From NCBI GenBank assembly GCA_964540535.1, contig CAZIMO010000006.1:70366-134365 (forward strand): a stretch of 64,000 nt of DNA, written 5' to 3'. The notes beneath the pieces were generated by a model. The model was not told where the DNA came from. It saw nothing but the letters and a program-made list of their open reading frames with translations, and did no database searches. How positions within the stretch are numbered: position 1 is the stretch's first letter; the number at the start of each line of letters is the position of its first letter. The DNA is from Fimenecus sp964540535. GTDB lineage: Bacteria; Bacillota; Clostridia; Oscillospirales; Acutalibacteraceae. Shown piece after piece: positions 53,965 to 62,617 of the stretch. Both the position numbers and the translations under genes were made by a program.

Positions 53965-54125
53965 AGAGGTTAATAAATCGAAAAAGAAATATTATAGTTT
54001 TTTAGGATAGCTTGAAAATTGCGTGGTTTTATCACTTTTATTAACAAAAGGAATTATTAACCATTCATTAGTAAATCAATTTCAATATTCAGTATTTATT
54101 GAAAAATCTATTTCGGTGAATAATA

Positions 54126-54158
54126 GAAAAATCCGCCCTCTTATGAGAACGGATTTTT
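54126..54158 (-). terminator. Terminator after tRNA-Ser
   Basis: On the minus strand AAAAATCCG and CGGATTTTT arms enclose a CTC/GAG inner stem, followed by TTTTTCTATT, 3 bases after the CCA end of the tRNA. Confidence 0.82.
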
Positions 54159-54160
54159 TC

Positions 54161-54255
54161 TTGGCGGAGATGAAGAGATTTGAACTCTTGCGCCGAGGAG
54201 CTCCCGACCTACCGCATTTCGAGTGCGGACCCTTCAACCACTTGGGTACATCTCC
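54161..54255 (-). tRNA. tRNA-Ser (CGA anticodon)
   Basis: The minus strand begins GGAGATGTACCCAAGTGG and ends with CATCTCCGCCA, so the acceptor stem GGAGATG/CATCTCC, discriminator G and encoded CCA are present. The anticodon arm is CCGCA-CTCGAAA-TGCGG, giving anticodon CGA (reads UCG). A long variable arm (GGGAGCTCC) identifies a serine-type tRNA, followed by the T-arm with GTTCAAATC. About 92 bases plus CCA. Confidence 0.96.
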
Positions 54256-54446
54256 ATATTTCAAAATCTAATGTATTTTATCAAATCTAAAGTGTTTTGT
54301 CAATACAATGAAGCTCTTGATTTTTAAGTTACTGTCGGATTGTGATAAATAAAATGATGAGGCAATAGTTTATATTGATTTATTTAAATAATGATGTTAA
54401 TATAATCTTACAAAATAACCGAAATACAAAATTGGGATATAAAATT

Positions 54447-54902
54447 ATGAATTATACAATTGAAAAATTAGATATTAAAGATTATAAGAAATGCAATAAT
54501 ATATGGAATATGAAAAATTGCGAATTTACCGAAAAATTCCGTCATGAAATTGAATACGGCAACCGTGTTGTTTTCATTTATAAAGTTAATAACAAGTTTA
54601 TCGGTGAAATCGCTTATGTATTTGATATGAATGACAGTGATTATACAATTCCTAACCAAAGAATATACATCTCCCGTCTTATTGTGAAAAAGGAATACCG
54701 AAACCAAGGTATCGGCGGTATTTTGATTGATTACATTTTAGAACAAGTCAAAGGAATGGGATATAAAGAAGCGTCTATTGGCGTAGATAAGGATAATTTA
54801 GCTGCACTGCATCTTTATCAAAAGAAAGGATTTACAAATATTTTGTTTGACGGAAAAGATGAATACGGCGAGTTCTACAAACTTATGAAAGAAATAGATT
54901 GA
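54447..54902 (+). CDS. GNAT-family N-acetyltransferase
   Basis: A 151-residue acetyltransferase. The acetyl-CoA motif is visible as LIVKKEYRNQGIGGILIDYI with the R/Q-x-x-G-x-G pattern (RNQGIGG), followed by VDKDNLAALHLYQKKGF. The substrate is unknown. The ATG at 54447 is chosen because the match starts there and GGGA lies 10 bases before; a 24-residue longer reading starting at 54375 has no ribosome site. It ends one base before the permease gene. Confidence 0.87.
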   Translation: MNYTIEKLDIKDYKKCNNIWNMKNCEFTEKFRHEIEYGNRVVFIYKVNNKFIGEIAYVFDMNDSDYTIPNQRIYISRLIVKKEYRNQGIGGILIDYILEQVKGMGYKEASIGVDKDNLAALHLYQKKGFTNILFDGKDEYGEFYKLMKEID

Positions 54903-54903
54903 T

Positions 54904-56010
54904 ATGGAAAGAATTAAAATATTTATTAAAAATGAAATTGTATTGATTGTATCGCTTATTTTAGCGGCTGTTTCAGCATTTTTTGTTACACCGAATAAAG
55001 AATATATTGATTACATAGATTATCGCACTTTAGGATTACTTTTTTGTTTGATGTCTGTTATGGCAGGGCTAAATCGGCTTAATTTCTTTAAATTCATAGC
55101 CGAAAAAATGATGTCAAAAGTAAAAAGCCTTACCGGACTTTCTCTTATCTTAGGATTACTGTGTTTTTTCACATCAATGTTTATAACTAACGATGTTGCA
55201 TTGATTACCTTTGTTCCTTTTACAATCACCGCATTGAAGCTTTCGGGCAGATTGAATAAGCTTATTTGGATTGTGACAGTTGAAACTGTTGCGGCAAATT
55301 TAGGCAGTATGCTGACGCCTATCGGCAATCCGCAAAATCTTTATTTATTCTCTGCTTTTTCGATGACTTTTAAAGACTTTATTTTTAATATACTCCCCTA
55401 CGCACTACTTTCACTTGTTCTTGTTGTAATTTTCTGTTTACTAACAGGCGGCGGTGAAATAAGTATTCAAAATAATGAAAACAATTATAAATTCTCAAAG
55501 TTGCATATTGCTGTATATTTAATTTTATTTTTATTAAGCTTACTTACGGTTTTTCATATAATCCCTTATACCGTAACTCTTATTATTACGGTTGCCGCAA
55601 TAATAATTTTTGACAGAAAAGTTATTCTAAAGGTTGATTACAGTTTACTTTTCACATTTATTTTTCTGTTTATATTTATTGGAAATCTTGGAAAAATCGA
55701 ATCTATAAGCGATTTTCTTAAAAACATTGTAAGCGGAAACGAAGTTGCAGCAGGCATTATTTCAAGTCAGATTTTTTCTAATGTTCCTGCCGCAATTTTA
55801 CTTTCATCATTCACTGAAAATGCAAAAGCCCTACTTATCGGTGTGAATTTAGGCGGATTAGGCACACTGATAGCGTCTATGGCAAGCTTAATTTCTTTTA
55901 AATTTGTTTTGAAAGAAAAGGTTAGCATTGGAAAATATATACTGATTTTTTCAATTGTAAATATTGTATTTTTAGCGTTAAACTTTGGTCTATGGCTGAT
56001 CATAAAATAA
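54904..56010 (+). CDS. Ion-transporter superfamily permease (ArsB/NhaD/SLC13-like)
   Basis: A 368-residue membrane protein with about ten helices. Two signature loops of the IT superfamily are present: FITNDVALITFVPF and NLGSMLTPIGNPQNLYLF in the first half, and SNVPAAILLSSF and GVNLGGLGTLIASMASL in the second, showing the internal repeat. It could carry anions, arsenite or sodium/protons; the sequence does not decide. Translated right after the GNAT gene with a one-base gap, so coupled. Confidence 0.86.
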   Translation: MERIKIFIKNEIVLIVSLILAAVSAFFVTPNKEYIDYIDYRTLGLLFCLMSVMAGLNRLNFFKFIAEKMMSKVKSLTGLSLILGLLCFFTSMFITNDVALITFVPFTITALKLSGRLNKLIWIVTVETVAANLGSMLTPIGNPQNLYLFSAFSMTFKDFIFNILPYALLSLVLVVIFCLLTGGGEISIQNNENNYKFSKLHIAVYLILFLLSLLTVFHIIPYTVTLIITVAAIIIFDRKVILKVDYSLLFTFIFLFIFIGNLGKIESISDFLKNIVSGNEVAAGIISSQIFSNVPAAILLSSFTENAKALLIGVNLGGLGTLIASMASLISFKFVLKEKVSIGKYILIFSIVNIVFLALNFGLWLIIK

Positions 56011-56047
56011 CACACATAAACTAACGGTATAAACTGTATCTTGATAT

Positions 56048-56063
56048 TTTGTTGTGCAACAAA
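56048..56063. promoter_or_regulatory. Palindromic operator candidate before the second GNAT gene
   Basis: TTTGTTG-TG-CAACAAA is a perfect 7-base inverted repeat with a 2-base centre, 30 bases upstream of the ATG. It has the size and form of sites bound by MarR-type repressors; no such regulator gene is adjacent. Confidence 0.5.
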
Positions 56064-56092
56064 TCAGAATTTTGCAAGGAGTGTGCGCATAA

Positions 56093-56605
56093 ATGAAACT
56101 AATAGAACCTACAATGGAATATGATAAACAAATACAAACATACCGTCAGGAATTCCTTGAATTCGGAGATTCAATACACGGAAGTTCTTCACTTAGGAAA
56201 TTTAAGAAGACACAGGACTGGATTGACTATGTAAAATCTCTGAAAAGAACGGAAATATCCCCAATGGTTCCCAGTACGCAATATATTTATGTACGAGAAT
56301 CTGACGGTAAAATTATCGGAACAATTCAGATACGGCATTATTTTAATGAATATTTGGAAAAATATGGCGGTCATATCGGATATTCTGTATGTCCCGACGA
56401 ACGCAGAAAGGGATATGCAACGCAAATGCTAAAAGAAGTTTTAACTAAATGTAAAGATCTTGGAATAAATAAGATATTAATTTCATGCGCGACCGACAAC
56501 GAGGGCAGCCGAAAGACCATTATGAACAATGGCGGTATATATGAGTCTACAGTCTATGAACCGGAAAGAAAAATATATTTGGAACGGTATTGGATAACTA
56601 TCTGA
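56093..56605 (+). CDS. GNAT-family N-acetyltransferase (RimJ/RimL-like)
   Basis: A 170-residue acetyltransferase. The acetyl-CoA loop is GYSVCPDERRKGYATQMLKE (motif RRKGYA) and a later ISCATDNEGSRKTIMNNGG is typical of the group that acetylates small molecules or protein N-termini. AAGGAG lies 12 bases before the ATG. It is in its own unit behind a palindrome; substrate not known. Confidence 0.88.
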   Translation: MKLIEPTMEYDKQIQTYRQEFLEFGDSIHGSSSLRKFKKTQDWIDYVKSLKRTEISPMVPSTQYIYVRESDGKIIGTIQIRHYFNEYLEKYGGHIGYSVCPDERRKGYATQMLKEVLTKCKDLGINKILISCATDNEGSRKTIMNNGGIYESTVYEPERKIYLERYWITI

Positions 56606-56729
56606 AATAACCGTTTGCAATTTGTCTTTGATATTAGCAACCAGGCAGTGAAACTATGTTGACAGTTTTCTAAAAACTCCTTATTGTACAGTCACTAATG
56701 TGACTCCCATAAGTTATATGTATTATATT

Positions 56730-57425
56730 TTATTTTTTCTGCCCATAATAAGCGTTTACACCGTGTTTACGGAGATAATGCTTATCAAGAAGCTCTTGCT
56801 GCATTGGTGGAAGATTAGGATTCATCATAAGATTATGCCAAGCCATAAAAGCAAGTTCTTCAAGAACTACTGCATTATGCACTGCATTAAACGGGTCTGT
56901 CCCCCATGAAAACGGACCGTGACTGTGAACAAGTACAGACGGAATATCATCTGCATCAATGCGTTCAAAGGTTTCTGCAATAACGTTGCCTGTTTCAAAC
57001 TCATATTTTCCGTTAATCTCACGAGGAGTCATTTTACGGGTACAGGGAATTTCGCCGTAAAAATAGTCGCCGTGGGTTGTACCGAGTGCCGGTATTCCCC
57101 TGCCTGCCTGCGCAAATGTTGTTGCCCAGCGTGAATGGGTATGAACAACACCGCCGATATTGGTAAAAGTATTGTAAAGGACAATATGAGTATCAGTATC
57201 AGACGACGGATTGAGATCACCCTCTACTTTTTTGCCTGTTTTAAGATCAACAACAACCATATCAGACGGTTTCATATCATCATATTCAACACCTGACGGC
57301 TTAATAACCATTAAGCCTTTTTCTCTGTCAACACCCGAAACATTGCCCCAAGTAAAGGTTACAAGATTATATTTAGGTAAGAGTAAATTTGCTTTACAAA
57401 CCTGTTCTTTTAACTGTTCAAGCAT
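56730..57425 (-). CDS. araD: L-ribulose-5-phosphate 4-epimerase
   Basis: Final step of L-arabinose catabolism, giving D-xylulose 5-phosphate. The 231-residue protein has the class II aldolase fold, with TFTWGNVSGVDREKGL, IKPSGVEYDDMKPSDMVVV, SSDTDTHIVLY, the zinc ligands in VVHTHSRWATTFAQAG and LVHSHGPFSWG. It lies last in the araB-araA-araD order, 10 bases after araA. Confidence 0.96.
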   Translation of the reverse strand: MLEQLKEQVCKANLLLPKYNLVTFTWGNVSGVDREKGLMVIKPSGVEYDDMKPSDMVVVDLKTGKKVEGDLNPSSDTDTHIVLYNTFTNIGGVVHTHSRWATTFAQAGRGIPALGTTHGDYFYGEIPCTRKMTPREINGKYEFETGNVIAETFERIDADDIPSVLVHSHGPFSWGTDPFNAVHNAVVLEELAFMAWHNLMMNPNLPPMQQELLDKHYLRKHGVNAYYGQKK

Positions 57426-57435
57426 AGTGTTCTCC

Positions 57436-58914
57436 TTACTTTAATTTCCAAGCAAGATCTGCAAGGAATAAATCTTTTTCAAGGCCTGCTACTGTTGTAT
57501 CTTTATTTATATGAACAAACTCAATATCCATCATATTTGCCCAATCCTTCATCTGTTCAGCAGTTACATCATAGCTGAGAACAGTATGATGTGCGCCACC
57601 TGCGGTAATCCAACACTCAATACCGGTTTCAAGGTTAGGCATTGCACGCCACATTACTCTTGCAACAGGAAGATTAGGCATTTCCATAATAGGCTTAACA
57701 CATTCGATATCTTGACAGATAAGGCGAAGTCTGCCGCCCATATCAACAAGACTTACAACGATTGCAGAACCTGCTTTCCCCTCAAAAACAAGACGGGCAG
57801 GATCTTTTTCATTCATACCTATTCCGAGATGATGAGTTTCAATTCTCGGTTTACCTGATGCCATTGACGGACAAACCTCAAGCATATGAGCGCCAAGGCT
57901 GTATTCTTCACCATCAACAAGGTGATATGTATAATCTTCCATAAAACCTGTACCGCCGTCTTTACCCTCTGACATAGCCTTTAAAATAGCAGTCATAGCG
58001 GCAACCTTCCAGTCACCCTCACCGCCGTATCCATAGCCTTGAGCCATAAGATGCTGGCTTGCAAGACCGGGAAGCTGTTCCATACCGTAAAGGTCTTGGA
58101 ATGTATTTGAGAATGCCATACATCCCTCGCCGTCTAACATTTTCTTCATTGCGATTTCTTCACGAGCTTGATAACGAATAGCTTCCATATTATCTGTTGC
58201 AACATCATATTCAGATGTATAAACATCAACAAGAGCATCGATTTCTGCGTCTGTTACAGCATTCATTTCTTTTACAAGGTCGCCGACTGCCCAAGTATTA
58301 ACCTGCCAACCGAGCTTTGCCTGTACTTCAACCTTATCGCCTTCTGTAACTGCAACTTCACGCATATTGTCGCCGAAACGCATAACTTTAAGTTCCTTGC
58401 TTACTGCAACACCGACAGCGGCTCTCATCCAATCGCCAAGGCGGGCACGAACTGAATCTTTTGTCCAATGTCCTGCGATAATCTTGCGTGGCATACGAAG
58501 TCTTGCGGCAATAAACCCGTGTTCACGGTCGCCGTGTGCAGCTTGATTAAGATTCATAAAGTCCATATCAATTTCTTCGTTGGGAATTTCCACATTATAC
58601 TGTGTCGCAAGATGGCAGTAAGGCTTTTGCAAATCTACAAAACCGTTAATCCACATTTTTGAGGGGCTGAAGGTATGACACCAAGTGATGATGCCTGCGC
58701 ACTTTTTATTATAATTTGCCTCTCTTACAACATCGGTAATTTCTTTATTTGTTTTTGCAGTTACCTTGTAAACGATTTTGCAGGGAAGAAGGTCTGACTT
58801 ATTAAGCTCGTCAACCATTTCCTGTGCACGGGCTGCAACTGTTTCAAGAACTTCAGGACCGTAAAGGAACTGACTGCCTACAACAAACCAAAATTCATAA
58901 TCTTTTAAACTCAT
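57436..58914 (-). CDS. araA: L-arabinose isomerase
   Basis: Converts L-arabinose to L-ribulose. The 492-residue product starts SLKDYEFWFVVGSQFLYGPE and has WCHTFSPSKMWI, the metal-site segments EGEGDWK-type (here GYGYGGEGDWKVAAM) and MLEVCPSM. The ATG at 58914 follows AAGGAG at 9 bases; an upstream in-frame reading to 58950 would run into araB. Full-length. Confidence 0.97.
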   Translation of the reverse strand: MSLKDYEFWFVVGSQFLYGPEVLETVAARAQEMVDELNKSDLLPCKIVYKVTAKTNKEITDVVREANYNKKCAGIITWCHTFSPSKMWINGFVDLQKPYCHLATQYNVEIPNEEIDMDFMNLNQAAHGDREHGFIAARLRMPRKIIAGHWTKDSVRARLGDWMRAAVGVAVSKELKVMRFGDNMREVAVTEGDKVEVQAKLGWQVNTWAVGDLVKEMNAVTDAEIDALVDVYTSEYDVATDNMEAIRYQAREEIAMKKMLDGEGCMAFSNTFQDLYGMEQLPGLASQHLMAQGYGYGGEGDWKVAAMTAILKAMSEGKDGGTGFMEDYTYHLVDGEEYSLGAHMLEVCPSMASGKPRIETHHLGIGMNEKDPARLVFEGKAGSAIVVSLVDMGGRLRLICQDIECVKPIMEMPNLPVARVMWRAMPNLETGIECWITAGGAHHTVLSYDVTAEQMKDWANMMDIEFVHINKDTTVAGLEKDLFLADLAWKLK

Positions 58915-58927
58915 TTTATTTTTCTCC

Positions 58928-60529
58928 TTATTTAAGAATATTGACAGCACTTTTTTCTATTGCGACTGCCTTTTCATAACGCTTAATGTACGCATTAAAT
59001 CCGTCAACATCAGCTTTGTCCGGTTCAATAACGCTCGCCTTGTAATCAGCAAAAACTTTGTTTTCAAGATAAGCTTCAAGCGTTTCATCTTCCGATTTAT
59101 TACTCATATAAGCGGCAAGAAGAGCAATCCCCCATGCACCGCCCTCGCCTGCGGTTTTCATTACTGCAACAGGAGTATTCATAGCACCTGCCATAAATTT
59201 TTGACCCACAACGGGAGTTTTGAAGAGTCCGCCGTGACCGAGGAGCTTTTCAATTTTGACATTTTCTTTATCAAAAAGAATATTCATACCAAGACGAAGA
59301 GTTGCCATTGTGCCGTAAAGCTGAGCGCGCATAAAGTTTGCAAGAGTAAATTTAGAATCGGGCATTCTTACTGTTAAAGGTCTGCCCTCGGAAGTATCGG
59401 TTACAGGCTCACCTGAATAATAGTTAAAACTGATAATACCGTCGCAGTCTGCGTCGCCTTTAAGAGCTTCGGCATAAAGCATATCATAAAGTGCCGGCTT
59501 ATTTACTTCTGCGCCACTGTTTAAGAGTACCTCTGAAAAAAGCTTCACATAAGCGTCAAGGTCCGAAGTACAAGTATTGCAATGAACCATTGCAACAGGC
59601 TTGCCGGTAGGTGTTGTAACCATATCAATTTCTGTATAAACATCTGAAAGGGATTTATCAAGAACAATCATACCGAAAATTGATGTTCCTGCCGAAATAT
59701 TTCCTGTTTTTGCGGCAACGCTGTTTGTAGCAACCATTCCTGTACCTGCATCACCCTCGGGCGCACAAAGAGGAATTCCTGCTTCAAGCTCACCTGTCGG
59801 GTCAAGAAGCAAAGCACCGTCTTTTGTTAAACTACCTGCATTTACGCCTGCTACAAGAATTTTAGGAAGAATATCAAGAAGCTTCCAGCTATATCCTTTA
59901 TCAGCAATTTCAGCGTCAAAATCCGCTACCATTTTTTCATCATAACAGTTTTTAGTACTGTTAATCGGAAACATACCTGCGGCTTCGCCGATACCGATTA
60001 CCTTTTGACCTGTAAGCATCCAATGAACATATCCTTCAAGAGTCGTCAAGAAATCTATATTAGGAAGATGTTCTTCGCCATTAAGAATTGCTTGATAAAG
60101 ATGAGCAATACTCCAACGCTGAGGAATGTTGAAATTAAAAAGCTTTGTAAGCTTTGCCGAAGCCTGTTCTGTAATAGTATTTCTCCATGTTCTGAACTCG
60201 GCAAGCTGATTACCGTCTTTATCAAAAGGAAGATAACCGTGCATCATTGCGGAAAAGCCTATTGATTTAAGTTTCGTAAGCTTTACTCCGTATTGTTCTT
60301 CTACCTCTGCCTTGAGATTTTTATAGGCATCTTGAATACCTGTCCATACATCATCTAAATGATAAGTCCAAATACCGTTTTCAAGGCGGTTTTCCCAATC
60401 GTGACTTCCAGAAGCAATGGGATTATGATTTTCGTCAATCAAAACCGCTTTTATGCGGGTTGAACCCATTTCTATACCCATTATCGCATTACCGCTTTGA
60501 ATTGTATTTTTAGCAGAATTGATATCCAA
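58928..60529 (-). CDS. araB: FGGY-family carbohydrate kinase, probable L-ribulokinase
   Basis: A 533-residue FGGY kinase that in this operon should phosphorylate L-ribulose. The N-terminal phosphate-1 loop is IMGIEMGSTRIKAVLIDEN, an actin-like ATP site; KTGNISAGTSIFGMIV and GHGGLFKTPVVGQKFMAGAM carry the C-terminal FGGY features. It is not close to the classical AraB signature, so the name rests on its position before araA and araD. The start is a TTG at 60529, 8 bases after AAGGAG; a GTG at 60562 is the alternative. Confidence 0.8.
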   Translation of the reverse strand: MDINSAKNTIQSGNAIMGIEMGSTRIKAVLIDENHNPIASGSHDWENRLENGIWTYHLDDVWTGIQDAYKNLKAEVEEQYGVKLTKLKSIGFSAMMHGYLPFDKDGNQLAEFRTWRNTITEQASAKLTKLFNFNIPQRWSIAHLYQAILNGEEHLPNIDFLTTLEGYVHWMLTGQKVIGIGEAAGMFPINSTKNCYDEKMVADFDAEIADKGYSWKLLDILPKILVAGVNAGSLTKDGALLLDPTGELEAGIPLCAPEGDAGTGMVATNSVAAKTGNISAGTSIFGMIVLDKSLSDVYTEIDMVTTPTGKPVAMVHCNTCTSDLDAYVKLFSEVLLNSGAEVNKPALYDMLYAEALKGDADCDGIISFNYYSGEPVTDTSEGRPLTVRMPDSKFTLANFMRAQLYGTMATLRLGMNILFDKENVKIEKLLGHGGLFKTPVVGQKFMAGAMNTPVAVMKTAGEGGAWGIALLAAYMSNKSEDETLEAYLENKVFADYKASVIEPDKADVDGFNAYIKRYEKAVAIEKSAVNILK

Positions 60530-60566
60530 ATTTTCCAACTCCTTACTATTTGTTATAGACACAAAA

Positions 60567-60595
60567 ATTATATCACTAAAAATTCAAATAATCAA
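60567..60595 (-). promoter_or_regulatory. Promoter of the arabinose operon
   Basis: Reading leftwards TTGATT (60595-60590), 17 bases, TATAAT (60572-60567). It lies 38 bases before the TTG start of araB. No AraR-type operator consensus was recognised nearby. Confidence 0.7.
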
Positions 60596-60678
60596 TGAAA
60601 TATTATTATTGTATGAATAAAATTAGATACGCAAATTATAACAGTGAATAAAAATTGATTTCATATAATTATAAAAAG

Positions 60679-60727
60679 AAAAGTTTTAAAAACATACGGT
60701 TTATACACATATATTTTTAAAACTTTT
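60679..60727. repeat. Perfect 14-base AT-rich inverted repeat
   Basis: AAAAGTTTTAAAAA (60679-60692) and TTTTTAAAACTTTT (60714-60727) are exact inverse copies around a 21-base centre. It lies between the arabinose promoter and the mobile segment and could be an operator, a hairpin, or the edge of the inserted DNA. Confidence 0.6.
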
Positions 60728-61046
60728 TGAGTATTTTAGATGTAGAAAACTGTATTTTTTAATGAGTAATATCAAGATAAACCGGAATTTGAAAACCACG
60801 ATTTCATAAGTGGTTACTGCCCCTCATAGGGTGTTAATAAAATCCTCCAAAACGCTTGAAAACAAAGAATTTATCGCAATGTGCCCGCCTTATCCCTTTA
60901 TACGATTTCACTTGCGTTTATGCTTCCCTCGCTACCTCATAAGGGCAAAAACAAGGGAAGAAAAATCTGATAACAAGTTATAATAACAAGTGGCAATCGG
61001 GAAACTGTGACATATGTGCGAATATATTATAACGGAGGATTTCAAA
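60728..61046. other. Non-coding stretch at the edge of the mobile segment
   Basis: No convincing gene is seen in this part of the 517-base gap between araB and tnpV. It contains short inverted pieces (AACCACG...GTGGTT near 60,800) and a run resembling the upstream flank of tnpV genes in other Firmicute elements. GGAGG at 61035-61039 is the tnpV ribosome site. Confidence 0.5.
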
Positions 61047-61424
61047 ATGGACAAGTATATTTACGATAAGAATAATGAGTTATGGTATGAACTTCAAGGT
61101 GATTATTATATTCCCTGCCTTACATTACCCACCCAAAAAGAAAGACCTATCGGCATTTGGGGACAGCGACACAAACGCTATCTGAAAGAGCATAAGAAAG
61201 CGACCTACACAACGCTTTTGACCAGCGGCAAGCTCAACACTTATCTTGCCAATATTGATAAGCAGGCGGAAAAAATGTTTTCTCGGCTGGTAAAACAACT
61301 TGCCGAAAAAGAAGGAGTAACCGAAACACTCAAAGCTGAAAATCAAATGCTGTGGGTGCCAAAAATGGGCAACATCCAAAATAGAGCAAAAGAAATTGTC
61401 AATGCAGAATTGATTTATATCTAA
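61047..61424 (+). CDS. tnpV: TnpV family transposon-encoded protein
   Basis: A 125-residue protein with the TnpV arrangement: YIYDKNNELWYELQGDYYIP near the N-terminus, RPIGIWGQRHKRYLKEHKK and YTTLLTSGKLNTYLANIDKQ, found on many mobile elements of gut Firmicutes. Function is not established. The ATG at 61047 is 7 bases after GGAGG. A terminator follows. Confidence 0.88.
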   Translation: MDKYIYDKNNELWYELQGDYYIPCLTLPTQKERPIGIWGQRHKRYLKEHKKATYTTLLTSGKLNTYLANIDKQAEKMFSRLVKQLAEKEGVTETLKAENQMLWVPKMGNIQNRAKEIVNAELIYI

Positions 61425-61442
61425 CAAGAATATACTTACACT

Positions 61443-61479
61443 AAAAAGTAGCAGGCTTATATTTGCCTGTTACTTTTTT
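61443..61479. terminator. Bidirectional terminator between tnpV and hxlR
   Basis: AAAAAGTAGCAGGC (61443-61456) pairs with GCCTGTTACTTTTT (61465-61478), with one G-T pair; T runs follow on both strands. Confidence 0.88.
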
Positions 61480-61852
61480 AGATATAATCGCATTTTTGAC
61501 ATTGCAATAATGTATTCTCGTTATCTTCCTTGTGATATGCGCCAGACCATTTACAGATACTTTGCAAAATGGGAACAACAGAGCGTCCCTTATCCGTCAA
61601 ACTGTACTCAACTCTCGGCGGTATTTCATTGAATTGTATGCGTTCAATAATGCCATCCACAATTAACTCTTTCAAGGTAGCGGCTAAAACAGCGTCCGTT
61701 ATATTTGTCATTTCCTTGCGTAATGCACTATACCGTAAAGTTTCTTTTGCAGCTAAAACACAGATAACTCTTGATTTCCATTTGCCACCGAAAATATCAA
61801 GTCCGTATTCTAATGGGCAGCGAATATCTTTTTCTAATTTAGGCTTATACAT
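61478..61852 (-). CDS. HxlR-family transcriptional regulator
   Basis: A 124-residue winged-helix regulator of the HxlR/HypR type. It has CPLEYGLDIFGGKWKSRVI, ending in the recognition-helix segment LAATLKELIVDGIIER and the wing PPRVEYSLTDKGRSVVPIL. Cys12 is at the position of the redox-sensing Cys of HypR; a C-terminal C-x-x-C (CQKC) is also present, so it may respond to aldehydes, quinones or disulfide stress. AGGAGG lies 7 bases before the ATG. It is divergent from a small putative oxygenase-like gene. Confidence 0.93.
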   Translation of the reverse strand: MYKPKLEKDIRCPLEYGLDIFGGKWKSRVICVLAAKETLRYSALRKEMTNITDAVLAATLKELIVDGIIERIQFNEIPPRVEYSLTDKGRSVVPILQSICKWSGAYHKEDNENTLLQCQKCDYI

Positions 61853-61875
61853 ATTCCAACCTCCTGTCTGTTCAT

Positions 61876-61892
61876 AGTATATCAAATATACT
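61876..61892. promoter_or_regulatory. Operator candidate at the hxlR start
   Basis: AGTATA-TCAAA-TATACT, a perfect 6-base inverted repeat, 24 bases upstream of the hxlR ATG. Likely autoregulatory. Confidence 0.6.
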
Positions 61893-61936
61893 TTGAAATT
61901 TCAAGCTACTATTAAATTTATTAGTTACTCATAAGT

Positions 61937-61976
61937 TTGCTTATATCTTGTTTGCGATAAGCAATACCGCTATAAT
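61937..61976 (+). promoter_or_regulatory. Promoter with operator for the gene divergent to hxlR
   Basis: TTGTTT (61948-61953), 17 bases, TATAAT (61971-61976). The inverted repeat TTGCTTAT (61937-61944) / ATAAGCAA (61957-61964), 12 bases apart, covers the -35 and spacer and is the probable binding site of the HxlR protein. Confidence 0.7.
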
Positions 61977-62025
61977 AAAGTCAAGCTCAGTGATGAGCAA
62001 AAAAATAATTAGGAGGCTTGTTCTC

Positions 62026-62316
62026 ATGAAAGTAAACGCTTATCTGGAAATTACAATGAAAATCGACGAGGTGAATCGTCCTGCTGCCGCAAAGGTTTAT
62101 ACCGATTATCGCCAGCCGTTCCTTGATACGATTGAAGGGGCTTTGACGAAAGAGCTTCTCATTCGTGACGAAGATGTTCAGGTTCTTCACGGTTTTGACA
62201 GTGTAGAACACGCACAGGCTTATCTTTCAAGCGCAATGTTTCAAAACGATGTGTTTGTTGGACTAAAACCGCTTTGGAGCGCTGATCCCGATGTGAAAAT
62301 CTATACCGTTGCATAA
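62026..62316 (+). CDS. Small dimeric alpha-beta-barrel-like protein, possible ABM/monooxygenase type
   Basis: A 96-residue protein beginning MKVNAYLEITMKIDEVNRPAAA with a ferredoxin-like strand-helix pattern and FDSVEHAQAYLSSAMFQNDV, resembling small antibiotic-biosynthesis-monooxygenase or stress barrel proteins. The assignment to that family is tentative. AGGAGG lies 9 bases before the ATG. It is divergent from hxlR and shares its control region, so it is probably a target of that regulator. Confidence 0.65.
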   Translation: MKVNAYLEITMKIDEVNRPAAAKVYTDYRQPFLDTIEGALTKELLIRDEDVQVLHGFDSVEHAQAYLSSAMFQNDVFVGLKPLWSADPDVKIYTVA

Positions 62317-62389
62317 TTTGCGGAAGCTGTGTGGCATATCTGTCACGCAGCTTCATTTTATATTTCATAAAGTTTGAAAGGAGTTTTCT

Positions 62390-62563
62390 ATGAATAAAAC
62401 CGAATGGTTGATTTGTCCCATATGTGGTCGGAAAACTCATAATAAAGTCAGAGAAGATACCATATTGATAAACTTTCCTTTATACTGCCCAAAGTGCAAA
62501 CAGGAAACGGTCATCAATGCAAAGGATTTACAAATAACCGTCATTCAAAAACAGGAGATATAA
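62390..62563 (+). CDS. Cysteine-rich KTR-domain protein
   Basis: A 57-residue protein with two CxxC pairs (WLICPICGRKTHNKV and YCPKCKQE) and the Lys-Thr-Arg-type KTHNKVREDT segment, matching the KTR proteins found in Tn916-like and related elements. It probably binds zinc. AAAGGAG lies 7 bases before the ATG. It confirms the mobile origin of this end of the window. Confidence 0.88.
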   Translation: MNKTEWLICPICGRKTHNKVREDTILINFPLYCPKCKQETVINAKDLQITVIQKQEI

Positions 62564-62617
62564 TCCTATATGTATGCCGCCGATTATGGATAACACCATA
62601 GCGGCGGTTTTCTTTGT

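Noticed and set aside
54023..54271. An 82-residue plus-strand open frame
   Set aside because: It covers tRNA-Ser and its terminator on the opposite strand, has no ribosome site, and its composition follows the tRNA.
61125..61427. A 100-residue minus-strand open frame
   Set aside because: It is antisense to tnpV and has no start signal.
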